From positions 2,052,501 through 2,116,500 of the forward strand of contig BSBK01002925.1 of NCBI GenBank assembly GCA_027943335.1: 64,000 nucleotides of DNA, given 5' to 3'. Positions 39,211 to 51,890 of this stretch are shown here, piece after piece; positions within the stretch are counted from its first letter, which is position 1; every line of letters begins with the position of its first letter. This DNA is from Chamaecyparis obtusa (taxonomy: Eukaryota; Streptophyta; Pinopsida; Cupressales; Cupressaceae). The notes below the pieces were generated by a model, which was not told the origin of the DNA, made no database searches, and was given only the letters and a program-made list of their open reading frames with translations. Position numbers and translations under genes: made by a program.

Positions 39211-41953
39211 TGTTATACACTAAGTTTGCACCCTTGTTTCAAGCTCTCTTAGTCTTGATAACTTAGTATAACATGAGAATCATCTCCAGGTTGTGGGACC
39301 TATGCTAATTGAGATGAGACCTCCAAGTTCTAGGCTGGTTCCTCTTGGATAATCACCTTAATTTTCTTCTTGATAGGAAAGTAAATTTTGAGGGGAAAAG
39401 GGATAGAAGGAATGCATGAAAGGGAAATAACTAAAAGCAAACTACCTACTAGGTGATAGATCGAAATGAAATGAACATGATACACTGACCAAATCAGCAT
39501 GAAAGCTCTCAGATCTAATAGAACACAACCTTTCTAAATAGGCTTGCATAAGTGTTTCACAGAAGGGTCTGGACAAAAGACACAAACTGTGACCTGCAAG
39601 CAGACATTCTCTTTAGAAAAAGGCACAGGAATGAGAAAGAATGACAGGGGGCTGAAGTATACCCACAAACTCATTCAAATTAGATCAGACACAATAGTAC
39701 ACATATAACCTGAAAGAAAGAAGGGCCTGGAACTCCAAGATTTCTCTAACAAAGATAGTATATTATATTCAATAAGAGAAATATAGTAAGGTAAAGATCG
39801 GAGGGCAAAACAAATGCCACAGATAGCCTCTATTAAGTCTGAGATTTCAATGAAAGATCACAAACTGTAAAAGTCAGAGGGTAGAAAGAATGCCACAAAT
39901 AACCCCTACAAAGAGAAAAATGCTTTTTAAAAAATGTAAGCTCTTTTCTTCAAAAGCTCCCAAAAATAATATATACATCTCGTTGATTACACAACAGCAA
40001 GAGAAGAAATCTAACTAGGGTTTACAGATTTTCATAAAATAATCAAACCCTAACTCTGTCATATTTCATCATAAATGTATCCCTGAAATATCTTGGCCGA
40101 TCATATATCTTGTGTGTCCACCTCTACAAGTTGAAAACCTCATGCCATAACCATGACCCTATCTCTATAAATTGGGCTCATCATGAATGCTCAAAATCTA
40201 ATCCTTACAGATATTTGTATTTTGAACTACAGAAGGCCATAGGTGGCACCAACCTTTAATGCTTTTGTGGTGTAAGAAAACCTACATGGTACCTGAGAAA
40301 TCAACAAGCGATGGCCAAAAAATCCTCTCCATCATCCTCCCAACTGCAATTGTCCTAAAAACATCAATTCTAAGCTACCCACAACCTCACATTCGACCAA
40401 CAATAATAAACCAGCAAGAAACCTTGTGAAATATATTTAAATTTGAAAACAATGGCTAGCTGGTTCAAGTTTAAAACATGGCCTTCGATATCATCATTTC
40501 CTAGCAAATGAATGACCCAAATCACCCCCAAAACACTCGCAAGCCTCTTTGAAAAAGTCAAACACCACATCACCAGTCGGAACCAATGAGAAGCAAACAC
40601 TTTAGCATGAATGACACCTTACTTAAGAAAGAATCTTGACTCTACATCAGATGGTGATCGTATTATCACATAAGCTTAGAAGATTCCATGCAATTATGTG
40701 ACAACTGTAGATCTTCATTAACTGCCACATCACTTAAGATACTCATACCCATAGAAAAATGCCAACTGTTCTACCGAGAAACCAATAGGAATTGAGCATG
40801 TTAGCACCTCTTGGCAACATGGACCCATAGCATCCTTAACTTTCATCGAACGGTTGTCGTTATACCACAGCCTTAAACTTCATGCATCTTACTCCAATGG
40901 TATAATGACAATCATAGATTCTATCTAAGCTTTAACCCACCTCATAAGCCAAAGACCTTAGGCCCACTGACAAAATTCCACCTCACGAACCCTCGACCAA
41001 TCAAGAGAAAACACTTTAGACAAAGTGGCAATGGACCCACTGACAACTAAAGTACTGCGTTGGGACTAAGATCAATGGTCATCGCATGATCACAAGGGGG
41101 AAGATTAAGTCTTACAAACATACGACAACCGTCAGATCAAAATATTAACCTTGTTAATCAAGGATGCTTAGGATTTTAATAAACTAGGCCTAGCCCTACC
41201 ATGTGTCACTCATTTACTTGTTGTTGACTGCCCCCCAGATCTATTTGGCACAGGACCCACCTGACAAGAGTACTAAGCTACAGAAGATGATCTATGGTCA
41301 TCGTTATACCACAACACTTAAAATGATGTCACCTTTACCCAACTATATAATGACAGCCATCAATCTTGCTCAGATCTTAACTGCCTCAGAACTGGGACCA
41401 CCAAACAAAATGGTAACTGCTCACTAGATCGCTTGATGCTAAGGACTTAACCGCCAAAAATATGAGATCCTGTGAACACATAATCACTTAGTCACTAAAA
41501 GGATTGGTGACCTCAGGTTACATTGAGCTATTGCTTGACTGAAGGGACCATCGCCAAGTCCCAAAATGGAAATGACATATGCCTTCCGACAAGGAGATCT
41601 CTCGAACAAAGGGTAGTCACAGGATCAAGAGATATAAAGGAATATTCTATGGGTTTTTAGAGACCTTGTGAGTAGGCTGAGCTTAGAAAAGCACACATGG
41701 GAAATAGAGTTTTAAGTGGCTGAAAAAGGTAATGGAAAATTAGAACAGGCCCTAGGGTTTTGAGGGATTTTTTTTGCCTCTAATGACTAGATTTTCAAAT
41801 AAAAGGGCTTCAAACTAGATTGCTGAGTGTTTGTAGAGACTAGAAGACAAGATGTAGGGCCATGAAAATTTCTCAAAGCTTCGATAGGATTAAAATACTA
41901 TATGGATCCTAGCCTATGGCCAAATTGCAATGGACAAGAAAATTTGGGCAACA
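39211..41953 (-). repeat. 5' LTR of element F
   Basis: 2.74 kb from TGTTATACACTAAG to TTTGGGCAACA, alignable over its whole length with 12380-15129. Short open frames in it have no support. Confidence 0.92.
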
Positions 41954-41958
41954 CTAAC
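41954..41958. repeat. Right TSD of element F (CTAAC)
   Basis: Exact partner of 12375-12379. Confidence 0.85.
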
Positions 41959-42282
41959 ATAGTCAAGGAACAAATAAAATCATATGCATCATGCAGGAAT
42001 AGTTTACTAAACTAATGCTCAAAAATTTTAAGCAAGAAACTTGTTAAATCATTTATTTAAAATATCAAACAATTTCTTATAAACAAAAATTCCATTTAGA
42101 GCCTTAATTCTTAACACCTTGCACCTTGGTATCACAAGCTATGTAAAACTGACAAGATCATTCTCTTGCTAGGCCAAAAGTGTTACACACAAAAAAATCA
42201 AGGCCAAAACTCATTCACATCTATGCCTAAACAAGTTCCAATGTCCTTGTAAAACCATCTCACTCATGCTGCCTCTTGTTAG
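41959..42282. other. Unassigned flank between F and A
   Basis: About 320 bp of AT-rich sequence, continuous with 11171-12374 before F inserted. No gene recognised. Its last five bases, GTTAG, resemble ATTAG at 49561-49565 and are probably the TSD of element A. Confidence 0.5.
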
Positions 42283-43398
42283 TGTTGGCAAGTTGGCTAT
42301 ACTGATGTATATGACTTGATATAGTGTTTTCATTATGGCAACAAATTCATATAGTAGTTTGGAGTAAGCACACCTGATGAGAAGATCAAAAATTGGTTAA
42401 GTGTTGAAGACTAGATAGTGTACACAATTCTTGTAGCTCAAAGCATCAACATGTGCATACAGAAGAATTATGGTGTGTGCCTTGGAAGTTAAGTTGGTTA
42501 GACTATATCCATGCTTAGTCTATGAGTGCATAATCAGATATACAAGTATGAGGAAGATACAGGCAGTTGAAGTTGCACAACCAATGTGTGGTAGTGAAGA
42601 ATAGAGTATGCAACCGACTGTTAGCATTTTGTGTTGTGATTATATTTTAATGATGTAAAGGCTATGCACCTATTGTAATTAGGTTTCTGACATTTATATA
42701 TGTATTATTGTAAACATGCTTAAGCCAATTCATTTGGAAGCATTGTATGTAATAGGTTTAAGGGCCAACCTAGTTGTTTATTTTGTATGCGCGTATAAAT
42801 ATAAGATGTGCCCATTGTAAAAGGTATGGAAGTTGATAGAGAGTTGTGTTAAGTAGAGTAGAAGTATGTGAAGAGTCAATAAGATGTATTAGAGCTTTGT
42901 AAGAGGTCAAAGCATCAGTGCATCAAAGGAACTGATCTGACAAGTAGTGTCACAGTGAGAGTTTATCCATTAGATATAGTGTGTATCTAAGATCAGAAGG
43001 TTGTAGCCTTCACCACTTGAGTAGTGAGCTCTAGGATAGTGCATCCACTCCCTTAATAGGGACTATTGTAAAAGAATCCTAACAAGTTTTGACCCTTGAC
43101 AATGTCTATTGTACTTAATGCATTGTAAACCAACTCTTAACAGGGATAAGGATCTTCTAACAAGGATCACAAAACACTAGTGCAGAATATTAGTGGGTGT
43201 CAATTCCCACCGAGGTTTTTACCTATTTGGGTTTCCTTGTAACCATATTGGTGTCATGTGTTGATTTCATGTTTCATGTTTATGTGAATGTTTATTTCGG
43301 GTCTTAAGAATTCAAGTTCAGTTTAAAGATTAAAGTAAAAAGATAAAATATAGTGAACATTGATTCACCCCCCCCTCTCAACGTTCCCATTCCTAACA
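42283..43398 (+). repeat. 5' LTR of element A
   Basis: 1,116 bp. It contains a TATA-like box (TATAAATA, 42794-42801) conserved at 48941-48948 and ends with GATTCACCCCCCCCTCTC...CCTAACA. It differs from the other LTR by several per cent by eye. Confidence 0.92.
42794..42801 (+). promoter_or_regulatory. TATA-like box in LTR of A
   Basis: TATAAATA in a conserved context (GTATAAATATAAGATGTGCCC) found in both LTRs, about 600 bp before the LTR end. Confidence 0.5.
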
Positions 43399-43400
43399 AT

Positions 43401-43412
43401 TGGTATTAGAGC
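43401..43412 (+). other. Primer binding site of element A
   Basis: TGGTATTAGAGC, one mismatch (C to T) to the initiator-Met primer site, two bases after the LTR. Confidence 0.85.
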
Positions 43413-43452
43413 TCTGGTCCTTAGAAAAGAAGTTTAACCACTTGAGGAGATC

Positions 43453-44580
43453 ATGGAAAAAGTAGAAATGAAACATCTAAAAAGAAATCTAGAAGCTGCT
43501 CTTGAAGACCTGGACAAATCGGAAGGAGAAATTGAAGAACTAAAAGAAAAAGTTAGTGATGCTCAATTAGTTATCAAAAGGTTAAGAAGGGATCTGAAAG
43601 AATGTTCCACCAATGAATTGGGGATAATGGTCAAGAAGATGAATGAAGAAAATGCATCCTTAAAAGATCAACTTGAAGAATTTGATGATAAACTGATTAA
43701 CAATCAGGAAGTCTATAATGAACAAGTCAAAGGGAACCTTCAACTGAATGAAGTATTGAGGCAAGAAAACATGGAAATATTAGAACTAAGAAACAACAAG
43801 GAAAGCTTGGAATCTGAATTGAAAGAGGCTAAGAGTCACATTGATTAATTACACACCAGTTCTAATTTAATAGAATCTTATTTATATGCAAGAAAAGCTA
43901 AAGGAGATACTAGTTGCATTTGATACAATGAAGCACAAAATTAGATTAATAACATGCAAGAAATAATGAAAGCACCAAAAGGAACCTTAGATGCTAAAGA
44001 GACTAGAAGTCAGACCAAGGATCATACTGAACCACCTAAGAATGAGCACAAGCCTATAGACCGCACTTGTTATGCATATAACAAGCATGGATGCATAGTA
44101 AGGAACTGTATAGAGGTAAGACCTTTCAATGGTTACTGTTATTCATGTAATAAAATTGGTGATAGAGCTATCAATTTCAAAACAAGCTAGAAGAACATGA
44201 CTCATAATCAAAGAAATCATAATCAATCAAATACATGAAGCTCTCAAAATGTTACATGTCAGATATATAACTATAATGGTCACTCAGCTAAATAATGTAA
44301 GATGGTGACCCATGTTAATGTGCTAAGGAATATAAGGCCTCCAATCATTTGTCACTCTTGTAACAAGGCTAGACATATCTCAAAGTTTTGTAGATCAAGG
44401 ATGCAAGGTCAAGAAATCCCTAAAAAGATTGAAGAACCAGTATTGGATCTCGAAGGAGAAGTCAAGTTTGTGAAAGCCTCAGAGGATGTGAGCTTGATTT
44501 GGATAGAAGGAAAGAAGGAAAAAGTTGATGATAACGTATTGGATGCATCCACAGTGGATGCACCCTCTACATTTGGATGA
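43453..44580 (+). pseudogene. Element A ORF1: Gag-like coiled coil with zinc knuckles (broken)
   Basis: The ATG at 43453, about 40 bp after the primer site, opens a frame rich in Glu, Lys, Leu and Asn (EGEIEELKEKVSDAQLVIKR), a clear coiled coil of about 130 residues. It stops at about 43846 (TAA), but the same frame continues to 44580 with degenerate CCHC knuckles: CYAYNKHGCIVRNC, CYSCNKIGDRAINF and CHSCNKARHISKFC. I count six in-frame stops and no frame shift. Size and order match the intact 397-residue ORF1 of element B. By analogy it would bind element RNA and assemble with a partner Gag. Confidence 0.8.
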
Positions 44581-45015
44581 ATGGCCCTCAAGGTCATAGG
44601 GGAGCTAATTTAGCTCTAGACCATTGTCTGGCTGGTATACTCACTCTCAGAGTATGTGCCTTTCAAATTAAGCTTTTGGAGTATAAAGGAACCTTCATGC
44701 AAGAGTGCACATACTGATTGTTAGCAAAATAAATGTTATAAATTTTTAAGTGTCGGCCCGATTTACGCAGAAAGCATTTATTGTGAAATTTTCACTTTAA
44801 GTACACAAAAAGTTATTTGATTACTCATTGCATTCGAATTCAGAGTGATTGAAGAGTAGAAAGAGCCTTAGAAGTTATTGTGAAGACTTTTAGATTGATC
44901 CATTAGTGATTTGTAGTACACTTGATTGGTTGCATAAACCCTAGTTTGTCGTGCTGATTCAAAAGTCTTTAGATTATCTTAGTGAACACTTGGAAAGTGA
45001 TAAATGAAGTAAGTG

Positions 45016-48000
45016 ATGGCCACTCCCATAGTATTTGATGTTGCAAAAAAGAAAAGATATGTGTTTAAGAAGCATCCATTTAATTCTACCCTAGATGACT
45101 TAGAGGGAGCATTCTCCTGCATGCCTATGGGCTTTATACATGTTGAAGACATTAGAGCTTACATCTACTATAAGAAGGAACCAGTAGGATTGGATAGGTT
45201 AAGGGTGCATATGGAAACAATTTTAAAACCAGAAAAAACCTTCCCAGATGAATATGTGAAGTGGAATGATCACCCTATAGTAGAGTATGCTATGACATAT
45301 GAATTCTATGAGACAGAATGGATTAAAATGCTTTTGAGTAGAAATCATGATGACCTATTTTGGATAGGTGATGTGCTGGTCAAAATTACCAGTGACCTAA
45401 TATATGAGATGATAGGGCTCCCAAAGATAGGCATCATCCTTCCAGTAGGCAAGGATGTTAGGAAAATTGTTGAGAAAACATGTAAGTTAAGGAGTGATAG
45501 GTGCAGGATGACAATTGAGCCTATTGAGCAATCTGACATCAAATTGATGTCTATGATACTTGGATATAGGTTTCATCACACCAGCAGGGTGAATAGTGTG
45601 TCTGTGGGCACAATTCTTGTAGCCATCATACTTTTGAAGGAAGATGGGGAGTTCAACCTATGTGAGATCTTGTGCACACAGTTGATTGATAACATCAAGG
45701 CAATCAAGCATGACAAGACCAAGATATTTGGGTTTGGGTCTTTGATCATTTACATGTACCTTCATATAGCTGGGAGAGTATCAGATTTGTATTTGGACAA
45801 GTTCATTCCAACCATGCCACATATATCTAACAAGGCCTCCATTGAAAATACATTGAGAGATTATATAACATTGGAGTTGAAGACCTTCAGGGCTAAGATG
45901 CAAATGAAGTATTGAATTCTAGAAAATGTTGTTGAAAAGTACAAGCATACAATTTGTTTTATGGTTGAAATAGATACAAATTGCATGGAGGAATTTATAC
46001 CTAGAACAAATTGGATTCATCCACTTGGATATGAAGTTGAGGAACAACTATTAGAAGCATATGCTCAAGTATTTCTTTCAACTCCGATTGACCCTAATGA
46101 GCCTAGATGGGGAACTTATGAGGAGAAGACAAGAGAAATAGATGCCAAACTAAATAGCACAGCAACAAAAATAAAGGTTGCTAAAGTCACCTTAGAAATC
46201 TTGAGAATACATGGTGTTTCTCAAGAAGATCTTGACAAACCAAAAGAACAAAAGATTTCTTTGGAACTAAAGTGCGTGGATGTAGCAAAGGTAGAATCAC
46301 ATGATCCCAAGTTGAAGATGGTAAAGATAGAGAAGTTAGATGAATAGAAGGATATAACTGATGATACTCCTTATGTTCCCAAGGAAACCATTGACTTTAC
46401 TACTCCTCCTAAGTATAAGGAAATGCCAAAGAGGAAGAAAGAAACTAGCACTAGTCATCCATCCTCGCGAGCAACAAGAAATAGAAGGAACCCTCAAGCA
46501 CCTCCTGAAGTAAGTTTCAAACCTAGTCTCAATGTGCTAAGTGCAAGCATAATTGATGAAGGAAGAATTGATCAAGTAGGAAAGTTCTATGAAAAATATA
46601 GTGAAATAGACAAATTTGAGATTCATTGTATGTTAGTCAAACACATGCTGAAGTTCAAGAGAATAGTCTTGGAACTTAAGACCATGATCCCTGACAATGT
46701 ATGGAATATCCTAGAATTCCAAAAGAGACAGGCTATTGAAGAAGATCTACGGATAAGGGAAAAGATCTTAGATGAAACACGTCCTGTATGTGAGCTAGAA
46801 GAGAAGAAGTTGCTATTAGATCTGGTGAAGCCCAACCTCAAAACCAAGATAAGAACACTGAATATAATGGATAAAAACTATGAATTAGTTTCCAAAGAAA
46901 TAGAGAAAGCCTTTGAGAAGGTCTTTATGAATAGAAACATGTATCCACCTACTATGCCCACAACACATGTAACCACAATGGTTACCAAAGGGTTAGAGAC
47001 CATCAAGGTACAATCTACAGGTCCTCAAGATTTAGCACCTATAGTGGAAACACAATTAGAGGCAGATAAGTCTATGCCCATGATAGAATCACTCAAGAAC
47101 ATCACCAATATCATTGATAGTGTGGAAATAACCATGGCGGCCACTGACACAGAATTGGATAAGTTTGAAGAGTAATTTGTAAGCACTTAAGAGGCAAAAA
47201 ACTTATGCAGTAACACTGCTCCTAGTCATCAAGAAGAAGTAATGATTGAAGACATAATAGATGAAAATGAAGAAAAGATGGAAGAAAAGAAAGAAAAAGA
47301 AAAAGAAAAATAAAAAGAAGAAGAAAAGAAAGAGTCATAAAAAGAAGAAAAGAATAATGAACCATCAGTAGAACTGGTCAAGGTAAAACAAGAAGTGATG
47401 GATAGAACTCCTATTACTCCCTCTGTAGCATTGTTGTGAAGTTTGACACTTGACACATCTAGTTTGGACTCATGGAGAGAAGAAGACCTGACTAAGTTTA
47501 GCATCTTAGCTATGGAGAAGACCAAAGAAAATCAAGCGATGAGGAATCTCCTCCTAGTAGAATCAGTAAACATTTTGAAAAATTTGTTGCTAGAGGACAA
47601 GAAAGTGTCAAAGATACAATCTGTTGATGATATGAGTATAGTCATCTCAGATTTCATAAGGAATTTCTCAAGCCTTGAAGAATTTGCATCCCTAGTTGTA
47701 GAAGAAAAGTATCTAGAGAAGAGATTGAATGAATTGGTTAGAAAGTTTTCACTTGACCTAACCTCACTCAAAACTAGTCAAGCATCCCTAAAAGAATTTT
47801 TAGATCAAGGAAGAAGAATCATTGCAGAATGCATGGATCAAGATAAGCTTACTGATACCCATTTCAAGAAAATAAAAGAGGTGGAAGCTATGATTGAGCA
47901 AGTGAAGAGTTCAGTGAAAGAAAAATCCACATATGTGAACATGTGCAATAATGTCTACCAATGACAGATTGATAAAATTGAGAAGGCAAAAAAAGAGATG

Positions 48001-48254
48001 ACAAAGATAAGAGTAGATAGACTCAGTTGAGGAATGCTCTTGCACACTCTTTAGACATTATTAATTAGAATATCAAGGAGATTGATGCCACCATGATTAC
48101 CTATGATCAAGGTCCTACCATAGACTTGAAAAAGATGGAGAAGCTACAGTACACATTATGCGCCCATCTCTAGATAGTAAACTCTTTGATCACATTTTGG
48201 AAGAAAGAGATCCAGAACCTAAAGATAGCATATGCAGATGTTTTCCCTCAATAA
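45016..48254 (+). pseudogene. Element A ORF2: novel protein shared with element B (broken)
   Basis: One reading frame from ATG 45016 to about 47961 is interrupted only by stop codons (45913, 46345, 47173 and several more to about 47440), and after a one-base shift near 48025 it runs on to about 48254, giving about 1,080 codons. Motifs shared with B ORF2: LLSRNHDDLFW, then IYEMIGLP; FGFGSLIIYMY; HTICFMVEID; PRWGTYEE; a basic TSHPSSRATRNRRN stretch; a very acidic/Lys-rich linker at about 47240-47350; and a C-terminal helical region. I do not recognise the family. The N-terminal blocks faintly recall proteins carried by other plant transposons. Many stops are TAA, TAG or TGA where CAA, CAG or CGA would fit, as expected from C-to-T decay. 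Confidence 0.8.
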
Positions 48255-48297
48255 GTATGTATAGATACAGTTTTTGAAACATTTTTTTCATGAATTT

Positions 48298-48310
48298 CAA
48301 AGGGGGAGTT
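48298..48310 (+). other. Upstream polypurine-like motif in A
   Basis: CAAAGGGGGAGTT, a near copy of the terminal tract at 48415-48427. A weaker form, ATAGGGAGATATAGG, lies between them at about 48337-48351. Confidence 0.6.
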
Positions 48311-48414
48311 GTGTATATAATATGGATCATAACATGTATAGGGAGATATAGGTATATGTTATAAGATAAAAGTTTTTTTGTATTAAGAACAGTTAGCAAC
48401 TTGGCCATCAATGA

Positions 48415-48427
48415 CAAAGGGGGAGAT
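48415..48427 (+). other. Polypurine tract of element A
   Basis: CAAAGGGGGAGAT directly before the TGTTGG start of the 3' LTR. Confidence 0.85.
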
Positions 48428-49560
48428 TGTTGGAAATTTGACTATATTGATGTCTATGAATTGATATAGTGTTTTCATTATGGAAACAAATTCATATAGT
48501 ATTTTGGAGTCAGTGCACCTGATGAGAAGATCATAAATTAGGTAAGTGTTGAAGACTAGACAGTGTATAGAGTTCTTGCAACTCAAAGCATCAGCGCACA
48601 TGCCTACGGAAGAATTATGGTGTGTACCCTAGAAGTTAAGTTGGTTAGACTACATTCATGCTTAGTTTATGAGTGCATAATCAGATATGCAAGTATGAGG
48701 AAGATACAGGCAGTTGAAGTTGCACAGCCAGTGTGTGCCAGTGAAGAATAAAGTATGCAGCCAACTGTTAGAATTTTGTGTTGCAATTATATTTTAATGA
48801 TGTAAAGGCTATGCACCTATTGTAATTAGGTTTCCAACATGTATATATGTTTTATTGTAAACACACTTAAGCCAATTCATTTGGAAGCATTTTATTTAAT
48901 AGGTTTAAGGGCTGACCTAGTTGTTTATTTTGTATGCATGTATAAATATAAGATGTGCCCATTGTAAAAGGTATGGAAGTTGATAGAGAGTTTTGTTAAG
49001 AAGAAAAAAAGTATGCAAAGAGTCAATATGTTGTATTAGAGCTTTGCAAGAGGTCAAAGCATCAGCACATCAAAGGAATTGATCTAACAAGCAGTGTCAC
49101 AATGACAGTTCATGCAGTAGATATAGTGTGTATCTGAGATCAAAAGGTTGTAGCCTTCACCACTTGAGAAATGAGCTCTAGGATGGTGCATCCACTCCCC
49201 TAACAGGGACTATTGTAAAAGACTCCTAATAGGGTCTGACCCTTGACAAGGTCTATTGTACTTAATACATTGTAAAGAAACTCCTAACAGGGATAAGGAT
49301 CTTCTAACAAGGATAACAAAACACTAGTGTAGAATATTAGTGCATGTCAATTCCCACTGGGGTTTTTACCTATTTGGGTTTCCTCGTAACCATATTGGTG
49401 TCATGTGTTGATTTCACATTTCATGTTTATGTGAATTTTTATTTTAGTTCTTAAGCATTCAAGTTTAGTTTAAAGATTAAAGTAAAAAGATAAAATACAG
49501 TGAACACTTATTCACCCCCCCCCCCCCACCCTCCCACCTTCAGTGTTCCCATTCCTAATA
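48428..49560 (+). repeat. 3' LTR of element A
   Basis: 1,133 bp, alignable throughout with 42283-43398. Its end carries an expanded C run (about 49514-49527). Confidence 0.92.
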
Positions 49561-49789
49561 ATTAGAACCTGGATCTTATACCAAGCAGACTTACTTCTAT
49601 TTTTCCTCAGAGGACCAGAGGAGCTATGTCTTCTAAAAGAGCCCAATGATTCTCTCATTAAACATACAAAAGAGAGAAATGTAGATGTTGAAAGTGGTCT
49701 CTCCATGTCCAAACCCTATGCTTGAAGTGGGGTAGAATCATAGTCAATTGTAACAAAAGAATCACCGTTTGGTCATCTAGTTGAAAAAA
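49561..49789. other. Unassigned sequence after element A
   Basis: The first five bases (ATTAG) are the probable TSD. The rest has short open frames on both strands without recognisable motifs and leads into the kinase fragment on the - strand. Confidence 0.45.
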
Positions 49790-50090
49790 GAGTGTGGGAG
49801 GAAGATAAGATTCCACATGGCCATTTGGGATAATCTCATAGACCAATCATCGATTGTGTTCTTTGGTGCAAATTCCTATCAACTTAGCCAAGTTTTGATA
49901 ATGGAATTGACTGAGCATCTCCACCTCTACCATGAATTCTTTCCCTCCTTGATGATCATTTCTTGTGAGAAATTTCATAGTCATTTCAGTTATGTATTCC
50001 AATACTCCATGATAAACTCTTCCAAAGCTTCCCTCTCCAAGAATGTTCTTAGAAATGTGTGCATCCCAATCTAGTGGAATAGTCTCTTTG
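49790..50090 (-). pseudogene. Receptor-like kinase fragment, copy 2 (ALE2-like)
   Basis: Read on the - strand: HISKNILGEGSFGRVYHGVL (glycine loop), TMKFLTRNDHQGGKEFM (catalytic Lys region), VEMLSQFHYQNLAKLIGIC, a TGA in place of a Cys codon, then LVYEIIPNGHVESYLP. These are kinase subdomains I to V. The wording LVYELIPNGSVESHLHG is typical of plant ALE2/proline-rich receptor-like kinases, membrane kinases of epidermal development and signalling. Nothing of subdomains VI to XI is seen, so it is a fragment. It is a diverged duplicate of the fragment at 50262-50606. Confidence 0.8.
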
Positions 50091-50261
50091 TTTGCACCTG
50101 GAAATATTGAAACAAATTCAAAATTTGAACATTAAATTGCACATGCATTCTGCTAATTTACAAATATAAGAATATCACCATGATGAAAGCTATACCTTGA
50201 ACCTAAACATTTAATTTTCAACATAAATTTTAGACGTCTTGTAAAAGCTTACAAAAGATGG

Positions 50262-50606
50262 TTGGTGGGAAAATACTGTACCATGCAAATGAGATTCCAC
50301 ACTACCATTTGGGATAAGTTCATAGACCAATCATCGATTCCATGCTTTGGTGTAAATTCCTATCAACCTAACCAAGTTTTGATGATGGAATTGACTGAGC
50401 ATCTCCACCTCTTCCATGAATTCTTTCCCTCCTTGATGGTCATTTCTTGTGAGAAATTTCATAGCAAGTTCGGTTCCATATTCCAATACTCCATGATAAA
50501 CTTTTCCAAAGCCTCCCTCTCCAAGAATGTTCTTAGAAATGAATCCATCTATAGGCTTCCCAAGCTCATCTAGAGTAAATTTTCTAAAATTGTGTAAGGT
50601 ATACAA
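50262..50606 (-). pseudogene. Receptor-like kinase fragment, copy 1 (ALE2-like)
   Basis: The - strand frame from 50606 reads NFRKFTLDELGKPIDGFISK, then NILGEGGFGKVYHGVLEYGT, LAMKFLTRND, VEMLSQFHHQNLVRLIGIY, a TGA, and LVYELIPNGSVESHLHGT. It keeps an intact glycine loop and the subdomain II Lys. The FTLDEL start is the usual juxtamembrane beginning of this exon. Copy 2 follows 170 bp downstream in the same orientation, so a small tandem duplication took place before decay. Confidence 0.85.
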
Positions 50607-50720
50607 GAGTGTAGATTTGTTTTAATTAGTGTGGAATAAATTAGTCCATATTGTTCTTGTTTGGTGAGAAATCTTTATTTTTTAAGTTTTAGATAAGGTG
50701 GGATAATAGTGTAAAATGAT

Positions 50721-51890
50721 TGTATCATCTTAAAATGGAAGCACTTCCATGTTAAGAGATTTTAGCCCTCTGCATGAGTGGTTTGGTTCATGTCAAGCAC
50801 CTTGAATCAGCTCTTTACTTAGATCATACTTGTTCTCCTCATTCTACTTCTATTTGTCCCTAATTTTCACTCCAATTTGCATTTCCTAGCATTATGGGTT
50901 AGGATCCTGAGGTTTTTGACCATAAGTTCAAAGATGACCTTATGGGGTCAAATCTGACCTTGACCCTAACCTAATCAAGATCGACCTCGACCTTGACCTA
51001 GTCAGATTTGAGCTCATCCTTGACTCCCTGTCTAGATTTCAAATTTTCTTGATTTTCGGGTGTCAGGTTTCAAGGATATTTGTTTTCCCGCCTCTGGGTC
51101 AGCCATTTCGGGTTTCAGAATGGTAAATCCTCAAATTGCATTGAATCTAGGTATATTTTATAATGGTTTGGACCTAATTGGGATTTAATTATCCAAGGTG
51201 GCCCCTCTAGTGGATTGTGCCCTAGATCACTATAAAAGGAGGCCTTCCTGTCTCATTTTCTCCATCAAGTTTTCATGCTCAAGCACTCTCAAGCAAGGTG
51301 ATCAAGAAAGCATCCATTCAAGAATTCAATTCCTCTTCTCCATCCAAGTTCTCCATTGAAGATCAAGGATTCAAGCATTCAAGGTATTAAATGGATTTGG
51401 TTCAAGCATTCAAGAATCATCATTCAAACTCTAGATCTAGCCATCATGATGGTGTGATCTTCCTTCAAGATCCTTTTGTTCATCTTCGAGATCCATTCAT
51501 TCTTCGCTTAAGGTGGATTTCAAGCATACAATCATGGAGGTTTGATTTACATTTGTTGATGTTATGTTCAAGCTTTCATATTAACATACTTGATTACATT
51601 TCAAATACAATTTGCATATCTATTGAATATCATAGCTTCATTGTTAGATCTACTTCTACTACTTGCTAGCATTCTCCATTTCAATACCAACATTAAGGTT
51701 AATTCCAAACCGAGCTTTGACCAAGGTAAACCCCTCAAATAAACAACAAAAACCCTCTCCTTTTTGTAGGTACAGGTGCAAAATTTTAGATCTAAGAGTA
51801 GATTTGGATACCCTTTTCAGAAAAATTTTGAGATCTGCGAACAAGGTCAAAATCACCTTCAAATCAAGAATGTAGCCTTTGACCTTTTAT
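50721..51890 (+). repeat. Left LTR of element E
   Basis: Alignable with 53301-54640 through several blocks: the start, a tract rich in GACCTTGACC-like phrases (about 50935-51030), CCCTAGATCACTATAAAAGG (51220-51239), TCAAGCATTC-type repeats, and TTAGATCTAAGAG/TGGATACCC near 51786-51812. Block spacing differs, so several indels have accumulated. Confidence 0.65.
51231..51239 (+). promoter_or_regulatory. TATA box in left LTR of E
   Basis: TATAAAAGG within CCTAGATCACTATAAAAGG, kept at 54014-54022 in the other LTR despite strong divergence elsewhere. It is followed by CCTGTCTCATTTTCTCCATC, likely the transcript start region. Confidence 0.6.

Larger units (their letters stand above)
42283..49560 (+). 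mobile_element. Non-autonomous LTR retrotransposon A (Gag-like ORF1 plus novel ORF2)
   Basis: LTRs at 42283-43398 and 48428-49560 begin TGTTGG and end TAACA/TAATA. A primer site lies at 43401-43412 and a polypurine tract at 48415-48427. TSD is GTTAG/ATTAG (one mismatch). The interior holds only two reading frames: a coiled-coil/zinc-knuckle frame (43453-44580) and a large frame (45016 to about 48254). No protease, reverse transcriptase, RNase H or integrase motif is found in any frame. Layout, sizes and both proteins match element B. Confidence 0.88.

Noticed and set aside
42100..42160. CTTGGTATCACAAGC resembling a primer binding site near 42126
   Set aside because: It is outside the A LTR (which starts at 42283), has extra mismatches and has no LTR end before it.
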